Shown piece after piece: positions 20,696-27,650 of a DNA stretch of 64,000 bases; position 1 is the first letter of the stretch; each line of letters starts with the position of its first letter. The notes beneath the pieces were generated by a model that worked only from the letters and a program-made list of their open reading frames with translations, had not been told where the DNA came from and searched no databases. The translations under genes and the position numbers were made by a program. Origin of the DNA: Paenibacillus sp. LHD-117. GTDB lineage: Bacteria; Bacillota; Bacilli; Paenibacillales; Paenibacillaceae. The stretch lies in NCBI RefSeq assembly GCF_030929555.1, contig NZ_JAVFVT010000021.1:62001-126000 (forward strand), given 5' to 3'.

Positions 20696-21520
20696 TTGCT
20701 GAATCTCGGATTTATTATGCCTTCGCTAATCCAACATAAGTTTTGGAAGGCCAAGGAGCAATTTCTCTTGCAGGTCGATACGTACGAGGACTGGGTTATC
20801 TTTCTGGTGGAACGCGGCTCGTTCCGATACACGGTCGGTGAATTCGGCGGCGTAGCGTCTGGCGGGGACTGGATCCTATGCGCGCCCGGCACGCCATTTC
20901 GCCGCGAAGTGTTATCGAGAGTCGACTTTCATTTCCTTAGCTTTACTTTTTTGCCGAAGCCGGGAGAGGAACCACCGGCCCCCTTGCCGGCCGGACATTA
21001 CCGGCCTGAAGAATCCGAACGCTCGAGGGATACGCTCAGGCAGCTTAGAGCCGATATCCTTGCCGCGAACGCGGATCCCGGATACGCGCAAGCGCTTAAG
21101 AAGCATCTCTTGAACGATCTGTGGCTTCATCTCTTCGCTTCCGTTCGCGAAGCTTCGACCGGGCTCCCGCGGCAGACCGAGGATCCTCTCATGCGGAGCG
21201 CCGCCGAACGCATTCGAATGGAAGCGGGCAGCCCGTTCGTCATTAAGCAGCTTGCCTCGGAGCTCGGGCTTACGCCCGTTCAATTCACCCGCCGATTTAA
21301 GGCGGCCTACCAGTTGAACCCGCTGCAGTTCGCCACCGAAATTCGGCTTCATACCGCCAGGAAGCTGCTTGCCGAGACAGATTTCACGCTCGACGCGATC
21401 GCCTGGCGGTGCGGGTACGAGAACGGCTTTTATTTGAGCCGAAAGTTCAAGAAACAAACGCAAACAACCCCTTCCGAATACCGGAAGGAGTCGCTGCGGG
21501 TCAGACCGATTTTGTTGTAG
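20696..21520 (+). CDS. AraC-family transcriptional regulator
   Basis: A 274-residue regulator with an N-terminal cupin-like sensing half (FLVERGSFRYTVGEFG, SGGDWILCAPGTPFRREV) and a C-terminal double HTH (IKQLASELGLTPVQFTRRFK and LDAIAWRCGYENGFYLSRKF, ending TTPSEYR). TTG 20696 is the start, with AAGGAGAAGG upstream. It is divergent from the FAD oxidoreductase, with only 116 bases between starts and a 21-bp direct repeat inside; local control of that gene and autoregulation are likely. It converges with the LacI gene, with a 19-base gap and no clear terminator. Confidence 0.88.
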   Translation: MLNLGFIMPSLIQHKFWKAKEQFLLQVDTYEDWVIFLVERGSFRYTVGEFGGVASGGDWILCAPGTPFRREVLSRVDFHFLSFTFLPKPGEEPPAPLPAGHYRPEESERSRDTLRQLRADILAANADPGYAQALKKHLLNDLWLHLFASVREASTGLPRQTEDPLMRSAAERIRMEAGSPFVIKQLASELGLTPVQFTRRFKAAYQLNPLQFATEIRLHTARKLLAETDFTLDAIAWRCGYENGFYLSRKFKKQTQTTPSEYRKESLRVRPILL

Positions 21521-21539
21521 TTATACGATAATTCGAATC

Positions 21540-22601
21540 CTATATTCGCCCCGAGCTCTCGCGATACAGCAGCTCGCAGGCAAGCAGCACCTTCTCCTTC
21601 GGCTCGTCCTTCTTACCGATCCGCTTCAGCAAAAGTTCCACGGCTCTCCGGCCAAGCGCCTCCTTCGGCACGTGCACGGTCGTAAGCTCCGGCTTCCACT
21701 TGTCCGCATCCTCGATATTGTCGAAGCCCGTTACGGATACGTTGTCCGGCACGGACAACCCGATCGATCGGAGGGCTCGAACGGCGCCGAATGCGATCAT
21801 GTCGTTCGCGCATACCAGGCCGGTCGGAAGCGCCTTGCCCCGTTTGAGTATCCACCCTTTGATCGGCTCCACGAAGTCATCTTGGTTATGGCCGTGGACG
21901 GGGAGGAGCACCTCTTCCTTGGCATCCCGCATCGCGTCCCATATGCCCGCTTCCTCCATCGCGCTTCGGAAGCCGAGATACCGATCATAGAAGCTCCGCG
22001 AATAATTCGTATCGCCGATGAACGTGAGCTTCCGATGACCGATGCCGATCAAATGTTTCGTAAGCCTGTACATGCTCTCGAAGTTGTTCGCGAACACCGT
22101 GTCGCTCGGAATAAGCGGGTCTTCGTGATCGACCAGCACCATCGGCAAGCCGATGCGATGAACCTCGAGCAACAGCGAAGTCGAGATCTCCCCGACGCCG
22201 ATTAATCCGAGTAGCCCGTTCGGGTTCAGGAAGTGGACGAAGTGATCCACGCTCTGCTCCGACACGATCACCATACCGCGGCCCTCCGCCTCCAGCTTCT
22301 CGGAGATCCCGTCCAGAATGCGCCCCCAATACACCGAATCCTTGGTCTGGAACCGGATGTTCGGCATAAGCACGAGCACGGATTGGCGTTTCCCCTTCGG
22401 CACCTCCGGATGTTGATCCAGCTTAATCGATTTCATGTAGGCATTTGTCTGCGCAAAATAACCAAGCTGCGTCGCCGCGCCGATGACGCGGTCTCTAGTC
22501 GAATCGCTGACGCCCTCCTTGCCCGAGAGCGCTTTTGACACAACGAATTTCGAGACGCCAAGCGAATCGGCGATTTGCTGCATCGTGACTTTTTTGGACA
22601 T
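21540..22601 (-). CDS. LacI-family transcriptional repressor
   Basis: A 353-residue repressor. The HTH and hinge helix are at 1-55 (VTMQQIADSLGVSKFVVSKA, LSGKEGVSDSTRDRVI), followed by a periplasmic-binding-protein-like effector domain (LVLMPNIRFQ, GLVCANDMIAFGAVRAL, VSVTGFDNIEDADKWKPELT). ATG 22601 is preferred because GGGGAAGG lies just upstream; the in-frame ATG at 22634 lacks an RBS. Last gene of the SDR - kinase - binding protein - LacI operon, 22 bases after the binding-protein stop. Probably sugar-responsive; its operator may be the shared motif at 14735 and 26585 (inference). Confidence 0.9.
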   Translation of the reverse strand: MSKKVTMQQIADSLGVSKFVVSKALSGKEGVSDSTRDRVIGAATQLGYFAQTNAYMKSIKLDQHPEVPKGKRQSVLVLMPNIRFQTKDSVYWGRILDGISEKLEAEGRGMVIVSEQSVDHFVHFLNPNGLLGLIGVGEISTSLLLEVHRIGLPMVLVDHEDPLIPSDTVFANNFESMYRLTKHLIGIGHRKLTFIGDTNYSRSFYDRYLGFRSAMEEAGIWDAMRDAKEEVLLPVHGHNQDDFVEPIKGWILKRGKALPTGLVCANDMIAFGAVRALRSIGLSVPDNVSVTGFDNIEDADKWKPELTTVHVPKEALGRRAVELLLKRIGKKDEPKEKVLLACELLYRESSGRI

Positions 22602-22623
22602 GTGCCTTCCCCTTACCTCTCTG

Positions 22624-23922
22624 TCATTCGTCATTTACCACTAATCGTCTCGCCTCGGCCCATCGCGCGTTGTATTCGCCGAACACCTTGCCCAGATCGG
22701 GCGCCGCGATCCACTCCTGAATGTAATCGCCTGACCAGAAGGCGATCTGTGCCGCATTCGATATTTCCAGAAGCAAGTCGCTGGGCACGCTCTTCTCGAC
22801 AAGCGAAGGGCGGAAGGACATAAATTCTTCAATTTGCGGCAGCGATGACTGTTTGCCCTGACGGACGGGCAAGAAGCCGGAAGCGTCGACGTAATCCGAT
22901 TCGTTCACGAAAAATTCGATCCATTCCGCGGCCAGCTCTTTGTTCGCGCTGAACCGGCTGACGCCGACGAACCAGTCCGGACTAAGCGGCGCGTATCTAT
23001 TCGTTTCGTTATCGTACGGAAACGGGAAGAAGCCGATTTCTTCCAAGCGGGCTCCCGCCGCGACGATTTGATTGATGACCCAGTTGCCCATCAAATACAT
23101 GCCGGCGCCGCCGCTCGCGAGCTCCCGCTTCGACGTCTCCCATTGATTGGGGATCAGCTGCTGCTCGACGTATCCGTTCTTGATCAGATTGCGCACGATC
23201 TCGATCGCTTCGCCCCAGGCATTGTCGAGGCGCCACGGCTCGTCCGTATTCGTCATCTCGTTCAAGTAATCCGGGTTCCCCGTCATGAAGCTGACGAGAT
23301 CCTCACCCCAAGACATAAGCGGCCATTGCGCACCGTAATTGAGATAAATCGGAACTTTGCCGGCGGCCTTCAGCTTCTCGCATGCGTCGTAGAATTCGTC
23401 CAGCGTAATCGGAGTCGAGGCGATTCCCGCTTCCCTGAACGCTTTTTTGTTGTACACGATTCCCGTCGTCGAGGTACCGGTCACGATCCCGTACCGCTTG
23501 CCTCCATGAGCCTTGAAATCCGCGAAATGCGCGTTCTCGAACAAAGCGTCGTCGAGCGGTTCGAAATACTTCGGCAGCGACTCGTTCGCCAAATTGTTGG
23601 GAAGCAGGAGCACATCTCCCATATTGCGCGTGGAGAGACGAATCATGATATCGCTAGCGTAATTGGTAATGCCTTCGAACTTAACCGAAACGCCGGGATG
23701 GCGCTCCGCGAAATCTCGGGCGTAAGTATCGAAGACGCCGTTCTCGATCAGATCGACCCGATTGGTCAGCACCCGAAGGACGGTCGTCTCTTGGGCGGGT
23801 TCACCCTTCTCCCGCGGGTTTTGCTCCGACTTGGCCGGAACGTGCAATGACTTGCACCCTGCCAGCAAGATCGCCGCCGCCAGAAGCAACAGCAGTGCAT
23901 TCGCGGCCGACTTTGCCTTCAT
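22624..23922 (-). CDS. Second sugar-binding lipoprotein, linked to a sensor kinase
   Basis: A 432-residue binding protein with signal peptide and lipobox LLAGC (about 19-23). It resembles the importer's binding protein at 13256 throughout: LTNRVDLI, VKFEGITNYASDI, YFEPLDDALF, TGIVYNKKAFREAGI, YLMGNWVINQI, LSPDWFVGV. The ATG overlaps the end of the kinase gene (shared base 23922), so the two are translationally coupled. No permease is in this operon. It may serve the kinase as a sensing partner, or act as an alternative binding protein for the importer at 11428-13152. Confidence 0.88.
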   Translation of the reverse strand: MKAKSAANALLLLLAAAILLAGCKSLHVPAKSEQNPREKGEPAQETTVLRVLTNRVDLIENGVFDTYARDFAERHPGVSVKFEGITNYASDIMIRLSTRNMGDVLLLPNNLANESLPKYFEPLDDALFENAHFADFKAHGGKRYGIVTGTSTTGIVYNKKAFREAGIASTPITLDEFYDACEKLKAAGKVPIYLNYGAQWPLMSWGEDLVSFMTGNPDYLNEMTNTDEPWRLDNAWGEAIEIVRNLIKNGYVEQQLIPNQWETSKRELASGGAGMYLMGNWVINQIVAAGARLEEIGFFPFPYDNETNRYAPLSPDWFVGVSRFSANKELAAEWIEFFVNESDYVDASGFLPVRQGKQSSLPQIEEFMSFRPSLVEKSVPSDLLLEISNAAQIAFWSGDYIQEWIAAPDLGKVFGEYNARWAEARRLVVNDE

Positions 23923-25787
23923 CAGCGCCCACCTCCTTTCGCCAAGGGAAGATGCAACGTCACTGCCGTGCCTCTGCCCGCTATGCTCGTCACTTTCATT
24001 CCGTAGCCGCTGCCGTAATGCAGCTTGATTCGCTCATGCACGTTCCGGAGCCCGATTCCGCCGCTGCCGCTTGATCGGGCCGGGTCGCGGTTCTCCGTTA
24101 AGCTTCGCGTCAGCCGCGCAAGCGTGTCGTCGTCCATCCCGATGCCGTCGTCCTCGATTCGGATCCTGACGTTGCCGTCCTCCGTCTCGCCGCTGATCGT
24201 CACGCGCATGACCGTCTTCCTTTCGTCCAACCCGTGATAGATCGCGTTCTCGACGATCGGCTGCAGCAAGAGCTTAATAACCGGAACGGCCGCAAGCTCA
24301 TCCGGCATGTCCGTCTCCAGCCGGAACCGGTTCTGATACCTGTAGTTCAACAGCTCCACGTAATTGCGCACATGCGCCATTTCATCCGAAACGGATACTT
24401 CCGCCTCTAAGTCGCTAATGCTGTAACGGAGCAGCTTTCCGAGGATCATCAGCATGTCCGCCGTCGCCTGGTCGTCGCTAAGCTCCGCCGACATGCGGAT
24501 CGTCTCCAGCGTGTTGTACATAAAATGCGGATTGATTTGGTTTTGCAGCGCCTGAAGCTCCGCTTTTTTCTTATTTGTCTCCATCTCGTAGATATCCCGG
24601 ATCAGCTGGTCGATGCGCACGATCATCCGGTTGAATTGATTGCCCAGCTGGCCGACCTCGTCGCGGTATTTGACTTGGAACTGGACGTTAAAGTCGCCTT
24701 CCTGAACGGTTTTCATCAATCTCGTCATCTTTCGGAGCGGGTTCGTAAGCGCGTACGAAAGGAAAAAGGACAGCAGCAGCGCGACGAGCAGCGTAACGAG
24801 CGTCGCCACGCCGGTCACGTTCCTGACGTGAACGGCATCCCTGGTCAGCACGCTCGCGGGGATCGACGTCACGACCTTCCACTTCGTATTCGGAGACGTC
24901 GTGTAGATGTAAAGCCGCTTCTCGCCATCCCGCTCCATATAAAAGCTGCCTTTCGATCCTGTTGCCTGCTTGACGGCGGGGTCCTCCGAGATATTGGTGG
25001 CAATCCGGGAACGTTCACTGTCGTAGATGACGTTGCCGGCTCCGTCGATGATGAACGAGCCGCCCTGCGTCACGCCGTCGAGCTCCTTAATGCCGTCTTC
25101 GATGACGCTCATGTTGGCATCCACCACGATGAGCCCGATCGGTTTCAGCGACTGGTCCAGAATGGAGCGGACGACGGTGAAGGCGTATTTCTCGCTTTGG
25201 AGATTGCTCGTATACTTCTGGGTCCCCAGTAGCTTAGCCTCGCCACTCGATCCTTCCGCCACCTTAAGCCATTCCCGGTAGCTCTCATTGACGCTGAGCC
25301 TGATGCTTCCGCTCGCCGTATGGTAATAACCGTTTCCGAATCGGTCGAATACGTAGACGGAATTGGCGCCTCTCTTGATTTGGTTAATGAATGAAATGTT
25401 GTTTTCGATCCCCCGCTGGATCGAGAGCAGCAAGTCGAAGTCTTCATGCGCGTATTCGCCCTCCGAATCGGCTTTCTTGCTTGCGCGCTGCTCGTAGTAC
25501 CGGTTGGAGCGCATCAGATTTTGCCGGATCTCGTCCTGATAAGCCGGGATGGACGATACGCCGACCATATCTTCGATATAGTCGTCGATCCGGACCATCA
25601 TGCTGGCTAACATTTTCGTCGAATAGACAGTCGTCTTCTCCTCCAACGAACGGGAATAATTGCCGTAAGTCACGTAACCAATGAAGGAAAGCGGCAGCGT
25701 GATGAGAATCAGAAACACGAGGAAGAGCTTCCGCTCCATCCTCATGCCGCCGATCGTCGCCGCGATTCGCGGCATCCGCGCCTTCAT
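23922..25787 (-). CDS. Sensor histidine kinase, YesM type
   Basis: A kinase of about 621 residues: TM helix near 20-40 (LFLVFLILITLPLSFIGYV), a large extracellular Cache-like domain, a second TM near 300-320 (VATLVTLLVALLLSFFLSYA), HAMP (MTRLMKTVQEGDFNVQF), the phospho-acceptor His in LQNQINPHFMYNTLETIRM, and the ATPase with N box LLLQPIVENAIYHGL, G1 DDGIGMDDD and G2 GGIGLRNVHERI. ATG 25787 begins one base after the SDR stop; GTG/ATG alternatives lie within 20 codons. No response regulator is adjacent. The only YesN regulator of the window is in the importer operon 12 kb away, a plausible partner. Confidence 0.92.
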   Translation of the reverse strand: MKARMPRIAATIGGMRMERKLFLVFLILITLPLSFIGYVTYGNYSRSLEEKTTVYSTKMLASMMVRIDDYIEDMVGVSSIPAYQDEIRQNLMRSNRYYEQRASKKADSEGEYAHEDFDLLLSIQRGIENNISFINQIKRGANSVYVFDRFGNGYYHTASGSIRLSVNESYREWLKVAEGSSGEAKLLGTQKYTSNLQSEKYAFTVVRSILDQSLKPIGLIVVDANMSVIEDGIKELDGVTQGGSFIIDGAGNVIYDSERSRIATNISEDPAVKQATGSKGSFYMERDGEKRLYIYTTSPNTKWKVVTSIPASVLTRDAVHVRNVTGVATLVTLLVALLLSFFLSYALTNPLRKMTRLMKTVQEGDFNVQFQVKYRDEVGQLGNQFNRMIVRIDQLIRDIYEMETNKKKAELQALQNQINPHFMYNTLETIRMSAELSDDQATADMLMILGKLLRYSISDLEAEVSVSDEMAHVRNYVELLNYRYQNRFRLETDMPDELAAVPVIKLLLQPIVENAIYHGLDERKTVMRVTISGETEDGNVRIRIEDDGIGMDDDTLARLTRSLTENRDPARSSGSGGIGLRNVHERIKLHYGSGYGMKVTSIAGRGTAVTLHLPLAKGGGR

Positions 25788-25789
25788 GG

Positions 25790-26551
25790 TCAAATTGCCG
25801 GCATGACGTTGCCGCCGTTCACCGGAATATACGCGCCGGTAATGAAGCTCGACAAATCCGATGCCAGGAACAGGACGGCGTTCGCGATTTCTTGGTCGGT
25901 CCCTCTGCGCTTAAGAGGCACAGAGCTGCTATACGATTCGTTCGCTTCGCTGCCGGCGGCGCGGTCCCGGTCGCTGATCGTCCACCCCGGCGCGATCTGG
26001 TTCACGGTAATGCCGTGTTCCCCGACCTCTCTCGCCAGCACGCGATACACGCCGTCCATGCCGCGCTTGCCGGCCGTATAAGCGGATTGGCCCGCAAAGT
26101 TCTGCATCACGCATTCCGTATTGATGCCGATGAATCTGCCTTGTTTGCGCTCGATCATGTCCTGCGCGAAAGCCTTGGCCAAATAGACGCTATGCATGAC
26201 GCAGGACTGAAATTGACTCTCGTAGTCGCTCGCGGGCTGTTCCAGCACGCTCTTCCAGCCATACTGAATGACCGCGTTCGCGACGACGATATCGACGGCG
26301 CCTAAGGTTGCGGATACTGTTTCCTTCATCCCCATGATCTGATGCTCGCTCGTAATATCCGCCTTCGCAATCATCGCCGAGACGCCCTTCGCCACGATTT
26401 CTTGCTGCAGCTCCTTCGCTTTTGTCTCGTTGTTATGATAATGGATGACGATGTTAGCGCCGCTGTCGGCTAACGTCCGCGCCATGACGCGTCCCAGATC
26501 ACCGGTTGCTCCAGTAATCAGTGCGGTTTTCCCTGTCAAATCGATCTTCAT
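25790..26551 (-). CDS. SDR-family oxidoreductase
   Basis: A 253-residue classical short-chain dehydrogenase: cofactor motif TGATGDLG (14-21), NAG-like VANAVIQYG, active-site SAYTAGKRGMDG with Tyr and Lys, and PGWTISDRD after it. The catalytic Ser position, 13 residues before the Tyr, appears to be Thr (in INTECVMQ), unusual but possibly functional. NAD(P) preference and substrate are unknown; it often oxidises or reduces sugars in such loci. ATG 26551 (MKIDLTGKTALIT) has GGAGG eight to nine bases upstream. First gene of the operon with the kinase. Confidence 0.87.
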   Translation of the reverse strand: MKIDLTGKTALITGATGDLGRVMARTLADSGANIVIHYHNNETKAKELQQEIVAKGVSAMIAKADITSEHQIMGMKETVSATLGAVDIVVANAVIQYGWKSVLEQPASDYESQFQSCVMHSVYLAKAFAQDMIERKQGRFIGINTECVMQNFAGQSAYTAGKRGMDGVYRVLAREVGEHGITVNQIAPGWTISDRDRAAGSEANESYSSSVPLKRRGTDQEIANAVLFLASDLSSFITGAYIPVNGGNVMPAI

Positions 26552-26584
26552 CCTAATCGCCTCCGACGCTTCCGAGTTCAATTT

Positions 26585-26625
26585 GTTATCTATATTATTA
26601 TTAGTTATGCTACCATAAAAGGCAA
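26585..26625 (-). promoter_or_regulatory. Promoter and shared operator motif of the SDR-kinase operon
   Basis: On the minus strand TTGCCT (complement of 26620-26625) and AATAAT (complement of 26597-26602) are 17 bases apart. On the plus strand GTTATCTATATT begins at 26585 and a second GTTAT lies at 26604. Twenty-two of 25 aligned positions match the site at 14735-14759, allowing a one-base gap. It overlaps the -10 and start region in both places. Confidence 0.5.
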
Positions 26626-26652
26626 CTCTTTTTCCGTAATCAGACGGCAGAG

Positions 26653-26700
26653 AAAAAAACGATGGCGGCAGGTAGCTTCTCGGCTACCTGCCGCCATCGT
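26653..26700 (-). terminator. Strong terminator of the MacB-like export operon
   Basis: An 18-bp perfect stem (26659-26676 with 26683-26700) with a six-base loop, followed on the minus strand by seven T. One of the best hairpins in the window. Confidence 0.85.
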
Positions 26701-26762
26701 CTTCAATGGAGCGTTTATTGCAAGGATAGATTAACCTACGAAAACACGGAGCGGCTCGCGAT

Positions 26763-27647
26763 CTACTCCTCCTGCTCGGGAGGTAGCAGCACGATGCGGC
26801 CGTCGCTGAGCTCGACGCGCACCTTGTTGGTGTTTCGCACGCCGATGGATTCCAAGTATCCCGCAGGCACTTGAAGACGGCCGGCCTTGTCGAGAATCGC
26901 GTACTCCACATGCGACTCCTCTTCCGCCGACTGCTCCTGCTCCAGCGCGGCCAGCTCCTCGGCGTAGGATCGTTTGCGGAGCATTTCCGAGGAAATTTTG
27001 CCGTCGCGGATGGCGGCTACGCGATCGACCTTCTTCGCTAGCTCCGGATCATGAGTCACGATCACGATCGTAATGCCGATGGAACGGTTCAGCTCGCGGA
27101 ACAGGTCCAGAATTTGATTCGACATCTTGGAATCGACCGAGCCGGTCGGCTCATCCGCCAGCAGTAGCTTCGGATGGTTGGCAAGCGCGATCGCGATCGC
27201 GACGCGCTGCTGCTCGCCTCCGGACAGCTGGTACAGCTTGTTGTTCGCGCGGTGGCTGAGGCCGACCGCGTCGAGCAACTCCTTCGCCCTCCACCGCTTG
27301 CGCCGCCCGGTGAGCAGAATCGGAAGCTCCACATTCTCGAGCGCGGTCAAATACGGAATCAGGTTGCGGGCGTTGTTCTGCCACACGAAGCCGACGCTCT
27401 CCCGCTTGTAACGAACGAGATCGCGCTCCGTGAATTTCAGCATATCCTTGCCGTCGACGCTCAGCTTGCCGGCCGTCGGCCGGTCCAGCCCGCCGAGCAT
27501 GTTCAGCAGCGTCGACTTCCCGCTTCCGCTGTTGCCGATGATCGCCATCAGCTCTCCCGCCTCGATGCGGAGATCCAGCCCTTGCAGGGCGAATACCTCC
27601 AGATCGGCGGTTTTGTATATTTTCACAAGTCCTTCGCAATGGATCAT
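26763..27647 (-). CDS. ABC ATPase (LolD/MacB type) fused to an AbrB/SpoVT-like domain
   Basis: A 294-residue protein. Residues 1-225 are a complete ATPase: Walker [14 protein letters not shown]-loop region, signature [12 protein letters not shown], Walker [13 protein letters not shown] and the switch His in VTHDPE. After a Glu-rich linker the last 45 residues read [20 protein letters not shown] then [17 protein letters not shown], which looks like the swapped-hairpin AbrB/MazE/SpoVT fold (D-x-x-GRhxhP, then dghhhL). In AbrB proteins this fold binds DNA or forms dimers; here it may dimerise the ATPase or regulate it. Its ATG follows GGAGGACTAGCCG and the permease stop (27651) by a few bases. 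Last gene of the export operon. Confidence 0.85.
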   Translation of the reverse strand: MIHCEGLVKIYKTADLEVFALQGLDLRIEAGELMAIIGNSGSGKSTLLNMLGGLDRPTAGKLSVDGKDMLKFTERDLVRYKRESVGFVWQNNARNLIPYLTALENVELPILLTGRRKRWRAKELLDAVGLSHRANNKLYQLSGGEQQRVAIAIALANHPKLLLADEPTGSVDSKMSNQILDLFRELNRSIGITIVIVTHDPELAKKVDRVAAIRDGKISSEMLRKRSYAEELAALEQEQSAEEESHVEYAILDKAGRLQVPAGYLESIGVRNTNKVRVELSDGRIVLLPPEQEE

Positions 27648-27650
27648 CGG

